A stretch of DNA of 64,000 nt from an uncultured Clostridia bacterium (GTDB lineage Bacteria > Bacillota > Clostridia > TANB77 > CAG-508), in NCBI GenBank assembly GCA_934129895.1, contig CAKOWY010000001.1, positions 62,001 to 126,000 of the forward strand, in the 5' to 3' direction. A program made the translations under genes and the position numbers. The notes under the pieces are model-generated. The model had not been told where the DNA came from, did no database searches, and worked only from the letters and a program-made list of their open reading frames with translations. Numbering within the stretch: position 1 is the first letter of the stretch; each line of letters begins with the position of its first letter. This document shows positions 26,214-35,997 of the stretch, piece by piece.

Positions 26214-26915
26214 TTATTTACAGTAACTTATAACACATCTGTTGTTATTATCTGCTATTCCAAATTCTAAATTTTCATACTCTTTTGATTCGTCCAAATT
26301 AATATGATATACTTTTGCATTATATTTATCACTATCTATTAATTTTATGTCTTCAACAACAAAAGTCATTCCTGTTAAACCACTATCAAAATAATATAAT
26401 AATCCATTAACATCTTTAAATTTAGCATTACTTTCTTTTGTACCGTTAAATTCATCAAAACATTCTTTAGTCATATATTGAGCTATTGTATTTTCAAAGT
26501 CACTATATTTTATATTTGTTTTTTTATAATTATCTTCTGTTAATTCAACATTACTATATTCACCATTTTTCATTAATCCTATTTTTACTAATATTTCATC
26601 AACAGATCCATATCCTGCAAAAATATTCAAATAGTTTGTCATAGCTTCTTTTACTTCTTCATCTGAAAACCTATTTTTATTTTCATTATTATTTTCTTCT
26701 GATAAATCATTTTTAGATTCCATTTCATTTATACTTTCTTGTAATTGCTCTAGTTTTTCTTGCATTTTTGTTTCATTTTCTTTTAAACTTGCTATTTGAC
26801 CTAATGTATCTTCTTTATCAATATATGTATATATTGCCATTAATACAATTGTAGCAATTAATAAAAACATTAAGAAGATTATTAAACCTACTTTACTTGT
26901 ATTTTTCTCTGCCAT
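26214..26915 (-). CDS. Membrane-anchored coiled-coil protein, unknown
   Basis: 233 residues behind a strong AAAGGAGGTG site. One N-terminal helix (about 9-28), a Glu/Lys/Gln coiled coil (about 35-75), then a globular external domain that ends with a Cys. No family was recognised. Co-transcription with the extracytoplasmic cyclophilin suggests a shared exported location. Confidence 0.7.
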   Translation of the reverse strand: MAEKNTSKVGLIIFLMFLLIATIVLMAIYTYIDKEDTLGQIASLKENETKMQEKLEQLQESINEMESKNDLSEENNNENKNRFSDEEVKEAMTNYLNIFAGYGSVDEILVKIGLMKNGEYSNVELTEDNYKKTNIKYSDFENTIAQYMTKECFDEFNGTKESNAKFKDVNGLLYYFDSGLTGMTFVVEDIKLIDSDKYNAKVYHINLDESKEYENLEFGIADNNNRCVISYCK

Positions 26916-26999
26916 TTTTTCACCTCCTTTTCATTTTTTACATTCACATTATACCATTATTTTAAAATTTTCAACATTATTTTTATATATTTTTTTATT

Positions 27000-27040
27000 T
27001 TCATAAAAAAACAAGACTGACTAAATGTAGTCAATCCATT
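27000..27040 (-). terminator. Terminator downstream of the 27-kb coiled-coil gene
   Basis: Minus strand: ATTGACT and AGTCAGT arms with a 6-nt loop, then TTGTTTTTTT. Confidence 0.6.
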
Positions 27041-27044
27041 TTAA

Positions 27045-27635
27045 TTATTTTTCCATTGGAACATTTCTGTTTAAATTTGTACTTTTCTCACTTTTTTCTT
27101 CATATTTCTTTGCAATTTGAACCTGTTCTTTTCTACATTGACTTTGTTGTTTTGGCGATAAATCCCATGTTTTTTGCTGTATTTTTTCAGATAGTCCATT
27201 TTTTGAAGAATCCAGATCTATAGCTTCTTGATATTCTTCTGTTTTTGTTTGATGAAATTTTGGTCCTGCCATTTTTCTATTACGTCTCATAGCTTCCTTT
27301 TCATCTATTTTTTCTATTTTATTTTGTATTTTTATAACCATTTTTTGAAGCCAATTGAATAAAGGATTTTTGTGATATTTTATAAGTGATGTTTCTTGCT
27401 TATTTTCTTCATTATTTTGCTCACTTGGTTCTATAATATCAATTTGAGATTTTAAATATTCTATTTGCTTCTTTTTATCTAATATTGTTTGAGCTAATCC
27501 TTGAGTATCTTCATCTTTAATATGTTCTACTCCTAATTTTATTCTATCATTATATATTCTTTCTAATTCTGCCAATTCTTTTTGTTGTTTTTCTATTTCT
27601 TCTTGTTGAGTCAGATAATTTTTTATTTCATTCAT
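27045..27635 (-). CDS. Cytosolic coiled-coil protein, unknown
   Basis: 196 residues if started at 27635; an in-frame ATG at 27659 is possible, and neither has an ideal binding site. It is very rich in Gln, Lys and Glu with long helical stretches (about 1-65 and 85-190) and no signal peptide. I recognise no family. Confidence 0.55.
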   Translation of the reverse strand: MNEIKNYLTQQEEIEKQQKELAELERIYNDRIKLGVEHIKDEDTQGLAQTILDKKKQIEYLKSQIDIIEPSEQNNEENKQETSLIKYHKNPLFNWLQKMVIKIQNKIEKIDEKEAMRRNRKMAGPKFHQTKTEEYQEAIDLDSSKNGLSEKIQQKTWDLSPKQQSQCRKEQVQIAKKYEEKSEKSTNLNRNVPMEK

Positions 27636-27738
27636 AATACCATTACCATCCTTTTCCATCTTATGTATAATTTATATAAAAATTATATCTACAATTGTTA
27701 TTTCTTAAATAATCTTAACACTTGCAGATATTAATTAC

Positions 27739-27813
27739 TGGCTGGGGTACTGTGATTCGAACACAGGAATGTCGGAGTCAGAGTCCGATGCCTTACCGCT
27801 TGGCGATACCCCA
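27739..27813 (-). tRNA. tRNA-Gln (anticodon CTG)
   Basis: The 7-bp acceptor stem TGGGGTA/TACCCCA, anticodon stem TCGGA/TCCGA with loop CTCTGAC (anticodon CTG), T-loop GTTCGAATC and an encoded CCA end are all present. It reads CAG codons. Confidence 0.93.
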
Positions 27814-27911
27814 ATAATATTACCTATTTATATTAGCACAATTAAATTTGTTTTGCAACAAATTTTAAGTATTTTAATATTATTTTTTATCTTATATATT
27901 AAGTGAATATA

Positions 27912-28598
27912 TTAAAAAATATATCCACTTAATTCCTTTTCTATTTTTGAAATATCTTTAAAATTAGCTTCCATTAAATCTTTAAATTTTTTACAATGTG
28001 TTTTATATTTTAAATGGCAAAACTCATGAGCTATAACATATTCAATTGTTTCTCTCTTAAATTGCATTATTTCAGGATTAATGATTATTTCTCTCATCTC
28101 TACACATCTTGCAAGCTCACTATCTAATTTTTTTATAGAATATTCTTCTGGTGCTACTCCCAACATTAATCTAATTTTTTCTAATATATTTTCTATTTCA
28201 GATTTTGCTATTTGTTCATACATTTTATTTATAGACATTTTTAATATTTGCTCATGGTTAACTTTTTTATATTTACATGGTAAAATGATTTTTATTATAT
28301 AATTATCTTCTACATTTAGTTCTGGGAAATCAATATTCTCATACTCTACTTTTACATCATAATTTTTTCCAAATATTTTTAAAGATTGCATATTTGAACT
28401 ATCATTACTATATTCATTTATCTTGCTTAATATCCATTTTTTCTTTTCTTCAACAATAGCTTGAATTTTATTTTGAGTAAAATACCAAGGTGCATTTACT
28501 ATAACTTCACCATTTTGAATTGTTATATACATATTATTGTCAGTTGCCTTATTTACAGTATATGTTATCACATTATTTCTTTTTCCAAATATACTCAT
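27912..28598 (-). CDS. YgjP-type (SprT/WLM-like) zinc metallopeptidase
   Basis: 228 residues. The zinc motif is VIAHEFCHLKYKTHCKKF, with a following His as third ligand, typical of the YgjP/DUF45 family. It is a soluble protein of unknown substrate. Start behind AAGGAGGA. It is monocistronic and divergent from the ylbJ-like gene. Confidence 0.85.
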   Translation of the reverse strand: MSIFGKRNNVITYTVNKATDNNMYITIQNGEVIVNAPWYFTQNKIQAIVEEKKKWILSKINEYSNDSSNMQSLKIFGKNYDVKVEYENIDFPELNVEDNYIIKIILPCKYKKVNHEQILKMSINKMYEQIAKSEIENILEKIRLMLGVAPEEYSIKKLDSELARCVEMREIIINPEIMQFKRETIEYVIAHEFCHLKYKTHCKKFKDLMEANFKDISKIEKELSGYIF

Positions 28599-28777
28599 CT
28601 TATATTCCTCCTTATTGAACTTCTGTTCGTTTTACTGTTCACATTTTATATCTTTTGTTTTAATTTGTCAATAGTTTTTTAAATTTTTCTCGAACATTTT
28701 TTTGCTTTTTTAAGATTCATATTATTTCAGATTTATCATATATTAAAAAAGAAATTTAACGAAGAAAGGATGTCTAA

Positions 28778-29833
28778 ATGTTTAAATATAAATTTCATAT
28801 AATACAATTAAAAAAAATTATCCCTTCGCTTATTTTAATACTATTTATTATTGGTTTAATGTTGTTTTCAAATATAAATTTAATGGCTGCAAAAAAAGGC
28901 CTTACTTTATGGGCTAATTCTATTGTTCCATCTCTATTTCCATTTTTTGTTGCTACAGAATTACTTTCTAAAACAAATTTCGTTTATTTTATAGGAAGAT
29001 TTTTTAACAATATTATGTACCCATTTTTTAATATTCCTGGAGAGGGAAGTTTTGCTTTAATTATGGGATTACTCAGTGGATATCCTGTTGGTGCGAAAAT
29101 AGCAACAAATTTCAGAAAAAATAACATTTGCTCTAAAGAAGAATGTGAACGTTTACTTAGTTTCACTAATAATTCAGGTCCTTTATTTATAATTGGAAGT
29201 ATTGGAATTAGTATGTTTGGAAGTTCTGTTATTGGTTTTTTACTTCTTATTTCACATATATTAGCTTCTATTACAGTTGGTTTTATTTTTAAATTTTGGA
29301 AATACAATAAAAAATCAAAAACATCATTAAATACATATAATTCAAAACATTCCAACACTCTAAATATATCAAATTTAGGTGAAATATTAGGAAATTGTAT
29401 AACAAGTTCTATTAATACAATTCTTATGATCGGAGGTTTTGTTGTTATTTTTTCTGTTATTTTATCTATATTAAACTCAAGTAATATACTCTATATATTA
29501 TGTAATTTGATAAAACCTATATTTGACCTATTACATATTCCTCAAACTTTTTCTGCTGGATTTATCTCTGGAATTATCGAAATTACAAATGGATTAAATA
29601 TTATAAGTTCTATTCCAGAAAAACAACTCTCAATTAACATTTTACTCTCATCATTTATTCTAAGCCTTGGCGGAATTTCTGTTTTTTTACAAGTATGGAG
29701 TATAGTTGCAAAATCTGATTTATCAATTAAGCCTTATATTTATGGTAAAATTTTGCAAGCAATATTTTCTACTATTTATACTTTTATATTAATGAACTCT
29801 TTTTCAATTTTTAATTTTAATTTATGGTCATAA
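28778..29833 (+). CDS. ylbJ: YlbJ-like sporulation integral membrane protein
   Basis: 351 residues, about eight membrane helices in two nucleoside-recognition-like halves. LWANSIVPSLFPFFVATELL and MGLLSGYPVGAKI are hallmark stretches. YlbJ is needed for spore cortex formation in Bacillus. The start follows AAAGG by 8 nt. It is the first plus-strand gene of the window and supports a sporulating host. Confidence 0.85.
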   Translation: MFKYKFHIIQLKKIIPSLILILFIIGLMLFSNINLMAAKKGLTLWANSIVPSLFPFFVATELLSKTNFVYFIGRFFNNIMYPFFNIPGEGSFALIMGLLSGYPVGAKIATNFRKNNICSKEECERLLSFTNNSGPLFIIGSIGISMFGSSVIGFLLLISHILASITVGFIFKFWKYNKKSKTSLNTYNSKHSNTLNISNLGEILGNCITSSINTILMIGGFVVIFSVILSILNSSNILYILCNLIKPIFDLLHIPQTFSAGFISGIIEITNGLNIISSIPEKQLSINILLSSFILSLGGISVFLQVWSIVAKSDLSIKPYIYGKILQAIFSTIYTFILMNSFSIFNFNLWS

Positions 29834-29842
29834 GACAAAATT

Positions 29843-29872
29843 AAAAAGCATAATTATAAATTATGCTTTTTA
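29843..29872. terminator. Bidirectional terminator between ylbJ and telA
   Basis: AAAAAGCATAAT and ATTATGCTTTTT arms with a 5-nt loop serve both converging genes. Confidence 0.85.
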
Positions 29873-29877
29873 TTGTT

Positions 29878-31026
29878 TTAATTTTTTATTTCTAATAATT
29901 TTTCTTTTAATTTATTTTCAATTTCTTCAAGTTGACCTTCTGCTTCTTGTCTCTTTGTTCTTCCATTTTCATGAATTTCTATAACCTTATCCAATGTATC
30001 TATAATATCTTGGTTTGTTTTTTGCAATGTTTGAACATCCACAACAGCTTTTTCAGATTCTTCTGCAATTTCAATTGTTCCTTGTTTTAGTAATTCACTA
30101 TTTTTTGTAAGCATATCATTTGTCATTTGAGCAACTTGTTTCTGTGCTCCTAATGCATTTCTTGCATTTGATATTCCTAATGCTATAACAATTTGATTTT
30201 TCCAAAGTGGAATTGTATTTATTAATGAACTTTGGATTTTTTCAACTAATTCACTATCATTATTTTGTATTAATCTAATTTGTGGTGCCATTTGAATTGA
30301 TATAATTCTTGTTGTTTTTAAATCATATATTCTCTTTTCAAATCTATTTATTATTGCTACCATATCATTTACAGCTTGTGCATCTGTTTGTTCTTTTGTT
30401 TCTTCTGCTATTTTTTGTAATTCTGGTAATGTAACTGTTTTTAATTCTTCTAATTTCTTTTCACCAGCAATTATATATAATGATAGTTCTTTAAAATATT
30501 GTAAATTTTTATCATACATTGTATCAAATATTGCAATATCTTTCATCATTTGAAGTTTATGAGTTTCTAATGATTTTTCTATTTTTGCAATATTATTTTC
30601 TACTTTGTCATATTTTGCTATTAATTTTTCTACTTGTTTTTTTGCAGAATTAAATATTCCTAATATTCCTTTTTTCTCTTCTCCAGGAACTTCTGCATTA
30701 AATCCTTTTATTTCTGTTACTAATCCTGTTAATAATTCTCCTACTTCTCCAGAATCTTTTGTTCTAACATCATTTAAAACACTATCAGAAAATTTTGATA
30801 TATTGCTTTGTGCACTTGAACCAAATTGTAATATTTGTGCAGTATTTTTTACATCCACTTTACTTATAAATTCATCAATTGCAGCCTTTTCTTCTGGTGT
30901 TAAAGCATCATAATTTAATGATTTTTCAACAACTGCTTCATCAACTTTTTTATTTGTTTGTAATGCCAATTCGATATCCTTTGTATCTACATTTTTAGCA
31001 ACTTCTAATTTAATTTCTTCTTCCAT
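29878..31026 (-). CDS. telA: TelA/YaaN family toxic-anion-resistance protein
   Basis: 382 residues, helical throughout, with the TelA signature around IQMAPQIRLIQNND and QIVIALGISNARNAL. Family members are linked to tellurite, cell-envelope and phage stress, and they usually pair with XpaC as here. No membrane segment. Last gene of a four-gene operon with two exported binding-protein-like proteins. Confidence 0.88.
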   Translation of the reverse strand: MEEEIKLEVAKNVDTKDIELALQTNKKVDEAVVEKSLNYDALTPEEKAAIDEFISKVDVKNTAQILQFGSSAQSNISKFSDSVLNDVRTKDSGEVGELLTGLVTEIKGFNAEVPGEEKKGILGIFNSAKKQVEKLIAKYDKVENNIAKIEKSLETHKLQMMKDIAIFDTMYDKNLQYFKELSLYIIAGEKKLEELKTVTLPELQKIAEETKEQTDAQAVNDMVAIINRFEKRIYDLKTTRIISIQMAPQIRLIQNNDSELVEKIQSSLINTIPLWKNQIVIALGISNARNALGAQKQVAQMTNDMLTKNSELLKQGTIEIAEESEKAVVDVQTLQKTNQDIIDTLDKVIEIHENGRTKRQEAEGQLEEIENKLKEKLLEIKN

Positions 31027-31076
31027 TTTATTTTCTCCAATCTTTTTTTGAATAATTATATTTTAAATTTTATAAA

Positions 31077-32210
31077 CTATTTATTTCCTAAATATGAAAT
31101 TAATTGTTCATATACATTCATTTTTAGGCTTGATACTGTACTTATTATGCTTTGTGGTATTCCTTTTACATTTACTTGTGTTACATCGTAATTTCCACCT
31201 GTTACACCTGTTCTAAATCCATATTTTGACCATGCTATTTGTTGTATCTCTTTATCTTCATAAGCTTCATAATATTCATCTCCTGCTTCATCAAATGATG
31301 CAATACAATGAGAATTCCATATTGTTGGTGTTGGATATAGTATTCTCATCTTGTCTTTTACTTGTTCCCATCCATCTGGATTTGAATTTGCAAAATCTAT
31401 TACACTTTTTTCATAATCAACAATCATTGGCTTTCCTCCAACTCCTGTTTTTAAGTATAATTCAAATAAATCTGCTGGTGTATTGTTCATATATCCTGAT
31501 TTTGTGTAAAATTCTTTTAGTTTGGGTAAATTTTCTGCAACTGATTCATCTGTTATTTCTCCATCACACATAATTGAAAGTAATAATCCATAATATGTTG
31601 CACCAGGTGATGATGTAACTGGATCTGTTGAGTCTATATTTATACTTCCATATAACATATCTACTCCAATGTCTTTCCATTTTTTTCCTTCAAGTATATA
31701 TGATATTAATTTTGGCATATCTGTTATATAATATACCCCATCTTTTTCTGTTACTATTTTTTGTTCTATTAATGCATCTACAACTGTATCCCAACTATAT
31801 ATTACAATTGGAGTATTTAATGTTAATCCACCTTTTTGAACTGTATATCTTGCTGATTCTCCTTTTGTTGTATCTGGTGCTAATTTATAATAATCATAAA
31901 ATCTTTGATCAGAACAGAACATTACATCATATTTTGTTCCATCTTCTCTTACTAATGGATTTTTAATTAGTTTTCCATTACTCCATGAATCATATGTAAC
32001 ATTTAGTCCATATTTCTTTTTCATTATTTTATTGACTTCTTCATCTGCTAAGAAATTTTCTTTTCCTCCACCTGTTGCTACATATACAGTTTTTAAATTT
32101 GATTCAATTATTGATTCTCCATTTGTTGAAAAGAATTTTATTCCTATTATAATCAATACTAATATTACTAAAATTCCAAGTCCTATCCAGACTTCTTTTT
32201 TTCCTTTCAT
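31077..32210 (-). CDS. Exported periplasmic-binding-protein-like protein
   Basis: 377 residues: membrane anchor (about 7-26, no lipobox), then a type II solute-binding fold starting TVYVATGGGKENFLADEEV and containing DVMFCSDQRFYDYY and SSPGATYYGLLLS. No transporter permease or ATPase is nearby, so it is unlikely to serve an ABC importer. It lies between telA and xpaC and resembles the N-terminal half of the VWA protein in the same operon, which suggests the two sense or bind something together. Confidence 0.7.
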   Translation of the reverse strand: MKGKKEVWIGLGILVILVLIIIGIKFFSTNGESIIESNLKTVYVATGGGKENFLADEEVNKIMKKKYGLNVTYDSWSNGKLIKNPLVREDGTKYDVMFCSDQRFYDYYKLAPDTTKGESARYTVQKGGLTLNTPIVIYSWDTVVDALIEQKIVTEKDGVYYITDMPKLISYILEGKKWKDIGVDMLYGSINIDSTDPVTSSPGATYYGLLLSIMCDGEITDESVAENLPKLKEFYTKSGYMNNTPADLFELYLKTGVGGKPMIVDYEKSVIDFANSNPDGWEQVKDKMRILYPTPTIWNSHCIASFDEAGDEYYEAYEDKEIQQIAWSKYGFRTGVTGGNYDVTQVNVKGIPQSIISTVSSLKMNVYEQLISYLGNK

Positions 32211-32219
32211 ATTTTCCTC

Positions 32220-32828
32220 CTATTTTTTGATATTTATATCTCCTAAAAATCCATCAGATTTTAGCATTTCTTCAAATACTTTCAACTCTGCATCAGTATC
32301 TATAATTTCTGCTTGATACATATTATTTAATTGTTCACGAAAAGCCTCTTTTATTTTAACAATCATATCTCTTACAGACTTCATAAATTTTTGACTTTCT
32401 TCTGAATTTAATCTCTGATTTTCAATCTCATCATATCTTTGTAAAATTTTTATAGTTACTGGTAAGTAATAATTTATAAAATTATTTACTTGTGCTAATT
32501 TACCTGGATTTTTTGATAAAGTATCAATTATTTTGTTTGATGTATTGCAGATATCTTGAACATTTGTAACTAATTCTCTATCTTCTAATTGTTTAGAAAT
32601 ATTATCAATTTGTGCAGTTTGTGCTTTTGCATTTTTTAGTATTTCATACAAATTAGTATTTTTTGTTGAATAATCAATTTTATTTCTATCTTTAAATATC
32701 AAAGTTCCAGCTCCATAAGCTGCTGCACTTATTGCTAATGATGGTACTAATTGAACTCCAAGAGCTAAATATGGTACCGCAAAAAACGTCCCTCCTAATA
32801 TTGCAGAAAAAATATATCCTTTTTTCAT
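32220..32828 (-). CDS. xpaC: XpaC family protein
   Basis: 202 residues. A hydrophobic hairpin (about 5-45) precedes a helical cytosolic domain (LPVTIKILQRYDEIE, SEESQKFMKSVRDMI) typical of XpaC (5-bromo-4-chloroindolyl phosphate hydrolysis family, an old misnomer). In Bacillus xpaC sits beside yaaN, the telA homologue. It is probably the membrane partner of TelA. Confidence 0.85.
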   Translation of the reverse strand: MKKGYIFSAILGGTFFAVPYLALGVQLVPSLAISAAAYGAGTLIFKDRNKIDYSTKNTNLYEILKNAKAQTAQIDNISKQLEDRELVTNVQDICNTSNKIIDTLSKNPGKLAQVNNFINYYLPVTIKILQRYDEIENQRLNSEESQKFMKSVRDMIVKIKEAFREQLNNMYQAEIIDTDAELKVFEEMLKSDGFLGDINIKK

Positions 32829-32844
32829 TCCGTTTTCCTTTCTA

Positions 32845-34455
32845 CTAGTTATATCCCCTTACTTGTTTAAATGCTTCTAATAAATTTGTTCTTCCGTCAA
32901 ATACTTTTGCATTTGTTAAATTTGCTATATCTTCTAGTTGTGTCTCATCCGCATCTCCAAACATTATACTAAATATTGGTATATCTTTATTTATCTTTGT
33001 ATATGCTTTTTGAAGAAGATCCAATCTATTATAATTTGATTCACCATCTGTCATCAATACTATTGATGTATTATATGTGTTCATATCTTCTTCATCAAGT
33101 ATCTCAAGAGCTTCAATTGCTGGAGTATATATATCTGTCCCACCAGTTACTGTTGTTTTTGTGATTTTGTCCATCAATTTCTCTGTATCTGTTCCATCAT
33201 TTGTTGTAACTTTATCAATAATTAAGTGGTTAAATGGTATTATTGTTATTTTATCTTTGTTTGAAAATTGTAACAAATCTCTTGAGGCTTCTTCTTCACT
33301 TAATATGTATTCCATTGCATTTTTTAACTGCTTACTTCCATCTCCATACATACTTCCTGAATAGTCCAAACAAAATACTATATGTATAGGTTTTCTTAAT
33401 TCTGTTTGGTATATTCCTAATGCTGTTTTTATTACAGATGTACTTGGATATTTTACTGGTACTATATATTTTGTTGTATCTATTCCCCAATTTGGATTAA
33501 ATACTGTTTTAGCAGCATTTTCATTTATACCACCAAACCAAACTCTTCTTCCTGTTTTTACTAATTCTGCTTGTCCTTCATTACTTAATATGTAGTTTTG
33601 TATTTTTTTAAATTCTTCTAATTTGGTATCATCTTTATTATCTATATAAGCAAATGGCGAATCTGATATTGAAACCCCATCTTTTGTATATATTGCATAT
33701 AGTGGTTCTTGACCATTTTGTTCTAACTGTTTGTTCATATTTATTAATGATGTTTCATAAGTTATTAATGCTTCATAATCACCTTTTAAAAACATTTCTT
33801 GTAAAAATTCATCATCTCCTGATGATCTTTTTACTCCTAAATATAATTGAGTTAATTGTGCTTTTAAACTATCATTTTGTAAATCTTCTTCTGTTAATAT
33901 CTCTGGATTTCCTGCAAGTGTTGTTAAAAACCCTAAATATGCTGTTGCTCCAGTATTAGTTTGTGTTGGTGATGACATATTAAACTTTAATTTTCCTTGG
34001 CTTATTGCATCTAATATATCTTTCATATAAACATCTTTGCCTATAAATCCTAGTTCTTCTGCTTTTGATTTTTTTATTCCAAACACTACTGGGTTTATAC
34101 TTGTTGATTTTGAATTAGATGTTTTTATGTTACTATCTAACATATATAACCATATTGAGTTTGAACACCAAACAGCATCATATTTTTCACCATTATTAAG
34201 TTTTGACATTATTTCAATTGTTCCTGCATAATCTATGCTTATTTTTATATTGTTTTTCTTTGCATAGTTCTGTATGATTTCTTCTATATCTTTGTTCTCT
34301 GTACTTGATATTATTTTAAATGTTTTATCTGTGTTTTGTTCATCATTCTGTTCTAACGATGATTTTATATTAGTTCCTAATCCCTCAAACAAACATATCA
34401 AAATAATAAAAATTGCAAAAATTAAAAGCATTGATTTCTTTTGTTTTTCTTCCAT
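32845..34455 (-). CDS. Binding-protein-like domain fused to a VWA domain, exported
   Basis: 536 residues. After a membrane anchor (about 8-26) comes a type II binding-protein-like region (about 45-340: YDAVWCSNSIWLYM, SSPTQTNTGATAYLGFL), then a VWA domain with a complete MIDAS, DYSGSM at about residue 365 and LMTDGES. VWA domains bind ligands through a metal. First gene of the operon, behind GAAGGGGGA. Part of the TelA/XpaC system; function unknown. Confidence 0.82.
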   Translation of the reverse strand: MEEKQKKSMLLIFAIFIILICLFEGLGTNIKSSLEQNDEQNTDKTFKIISSTENKDIEEIIQNYAKKNNIKISIDYAGTIEIMSKLNNGEKYDAVWCSNSIWLYMLDSNIKTSNSKSTSINPVVFGIKKSKAEELGFIGKDVYMKDILDAISQGKLKFNMSSPTQTNTGATAYLGFLTTLAGNPEILTEEDLQNDSLKAQLTQLYLGVKRSSGDDEFLQEMFLKGDYEALITYETSLINMNKQLEQNGQEPLYAIYTKDGVSISDSPFAYIDNKDDTKLEEFKKIQNYILSNEGQAELVKTGRRVWFGGINENAAKTVFNPNWGIDTTKYIVPVKYPSTSVIKTALGIYQTELRKPIHIVFCLDYSGSMYGDGSKQLKNAMEYILSEEEASRDLLQFSNKDKITIIPFNHLIIDKVTTNDGTDTEKLMDKITKTTVTGGTDIYTPAIEALEILDEEDMNTYNTSIVLMTDGESNYNRLDLLQKAYTKINKDIPIFSIMFGDADETQLEDIANLTNAKVFDGRTNLLEAFKQVRGYN

Positions 34456-34565
34456 TTTTTTCCCCCTTCATAGATATAAAATATATTATTTTATCTTATA
34501 TAACTTTATCATTAATTGATCAAATTTTCAATAGAATTTTTCTACTTTAATATAAAATCTATACG

Positions 34566-34617
34566 CAAAAACCAGAAGAGCAAAAATTCTAAAAACTTTT
34601 GCTCTCCTGGTTTTTAT
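34566..34617 (-). terminator. Terminator after the small-membrane-gene remnant
   Basis: Seventeen-bp-class stem (AAACCAGGAGAGCAAAA against TTTTGCTCTTCTGGTTT on the minus strand) followed by T. Confidence 0.8.
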
Positions 34618-34619
34618 TT

Positions 34620-34766
34620 TATTTCAATTTTCCTTCAAAAAAACTCGATACACAATTGCCGATAATATATACAATTATAACAACGAAAAATGCTAATATA
34701 AAATCTCCGACTAAACTTCCAGTTGTAATTCTAACAAATTTGGAGATAAAATCTGGTAAAGTCATA
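34620..34766 (-). pseudogene. 5'-truncated third copy of the small membrane gene family
   Basis: The 48-codon frame ends RITTGSLVGDF..SSFFEGKLK, which matches the end of the copy at 35527 (GITTSIRLVDV..AKFFENKLK). The first two thirds of the gene are missing and there is no binding site. It could survive as a one-helix peptide, but I read it as a remnant. Confidence 0.6.
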
Positions 34767-34818
34767 AGAAGCACAAAACATATCTGAATTCAAACTCTTG
34801 TTAGAAAACGTTCATTGC

Positions 34819-35253
34819 TTATTTAAGATTATTTTTAAAATTTAGTGCCGATAATTTGCTTAAGAAAACCAAAACAAACATACAAAGCCCTACAATAATA
34901 AAAATATCTTTAATATCGCTTCCAGTATCAACAATACCTGCTAACTTATTGCAAAATAAAAGGCAAATAATCATATATATATTTCTCCAAACCCGCTCGC
35001 TTGAAAAAATTATATCAACTAATCTATTTTTGTCTATTACATTTTGATCAACCATTCTAACTCTTTCCAGCATAGGATCCAAGATATACATCAGAAAACA
35101 AATCCCAAACATGACCAACTTTACCACTATTGCAATATTCAACACACTTATTAAAATTGCCGCAAGTATAAACAAGAAACTAAATGATAATGAGAAATTT
35201 TTCATTTTGTCATTTCTGCAAAAATCAACAATCTTTTTTTCAAAGTTTTTCAT
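34819..35253 (-). CDS. Small membrane protein, family copy 2
   Basis: 144 residues. The N-terminus MKNFEKKIVDFCRND matches MENFEKKIIKVCKEND of the copy at 35527, followed by two hydrophobic pairs of helices (about 20-58 and 95-137). No known family. It is preceded by a 51-bp element identical to that of the other copy, with a CTCCTATTAGGAG palindrome abutting TTGACA, so both copies are probably under the same control. Confidence 0.7.
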   Translation of the reverse strand: MKNFEKKIVDFCRNDKMKNFSLSFSFLFILAAILISVLNIAIVVKLVMFGICFLMYILDPMLERVRMVDQNVIDKNRLVDIIFSSERVWRNIYMIICLLFCNKLAGIVDTGSDIKDIFIIVGLCMFVLVFLSKLSALNFKNNLK

Positions 35254-35276
35254 ATAATGCCTCTCCCATAATATTT

Positions 35277-35327
35277 ATTGGTGTATATTCGTACTATATG
35301 TCAACTCCTAATAGGAGATTAAAAAAA
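35277..35327 (-). repeat. 51-bp perfect direct repeat, upstream region of copy 2
   Basis: Identical to 35998-36048. It contains the palindrome CTCCTATTAGGAG, then TTGACA, then TATAGT and TATACA boxes. Probably the shared promoter and operator of the duplicated genes. Confidence 0.8.
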
Positions 35328-35350
35328 ATTAACTATTGTATTATAACATT

Positions 35351-35421
35351 TTTTCCTAATTTTGTCAATTAGTATACAAGGCTCTTTGCCTTTATCTCAA
35401 TATTTATCTGTTATACAAGTT
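35351..35421 (-). pseudogene. Relict of the 3' end of thyX
   Basis: Over 35361-35420 this matches 36081-36140, inside the thyX C-terminus, at 52 of 60 positions. An in-frame TGA and loss of the stop codon show it is dead. It marks the boundary of a tandem duplication that carried the thyX end with the small membrane gene. Confidence 0.75.
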
Positions 35422-35469
35422 AAATGTGTCAGATCGTTTTTATGTTCTATGGTTATGTACTTTTTTCAA

Positions 35470-35520
35470 TAAAAAACGAATGAGTGGGCAAAAAATTATA
35501 AAAATTTTTACCCACTCATA
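35470..35520 (-). terminator. Terminator of small membrane gene copy 3
   Basis: TGAGTGGGTA and TGCCCACTCA arms flank an AT-rich inner stem; TTTTTT follows at the base on the minus strand. Confidence 0.75.
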
Positions 35521-35526
35521 TTAATT

Positions 35527-35976
35527 TTATTTCAATTTATTTTCAAAAAACTTCGCAATCTGCCAAGTAAAATAAAGTCCTCCTCCTAAAATAATTCCTA
35601 TTACTAAAACATCAACCAATCTAATACTTGTTGTAATTCCAACTCCTGTCACCAAAATATTAGCACTGATTTCACAACCAAATATAATAAGTAAATAATA
35701 TATCATACCACATACTAATTTGTCCGAAAAAATAATATAAAAGAAATTATTTCTATAAAATACTTTTTCATCTGTTCGTTTTATTTTTTGCGCTGCATCC
35801 TCAATAATCCAACTTACAACTATTAATTTCATTATTAGCAACATGATAGTACCAGGGACTAACAAAACAATTCCTAAGAAACAGGCAATTAGCAAAACAA
35901 CTTTAACTATAACAAAAAATTTTCGAACATCGTTTTCTTTGCAGACTTTGATAATCTTTTTTTCAAAATTTTCCAT
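35527..35976 (-). CDS. Small membrane protein, family copy 3
   Basis: 149 residues, the most complete copy. It begins MENFEKKIIKVCKEND, has four hydrophobic segments (about 19-42, 45-58, 80-100, 112-138) and ends AKFFENKLK. Unknown family. It sits 90 nt after thyX with the 51-bp element between. Confidence 0.7.
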   Translation of the reverse strand: MENFEKKIIKVCKENDVRKFFVIVKVVLLIACFLGIVLLVPGTIMLLIMKLIVVSWIIEDAAQKIKRTDEKVFYRNNFFYIIFSDKLVCGMIYYLLIIFGCEISANILVTGVGITTSIRLVDVLVIGIILGGGLYFTWQIAKFFENKLK

Positions 35977-35997
35977 AATTTTTCTCCTACAATATTC

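Noticed and set aside
31077..32210. Binding protein of an ABC importer.
   Set aside because: No permease or ATPase gene is linked, and its neighbours are TelA, XpaC and a VWA fusion.
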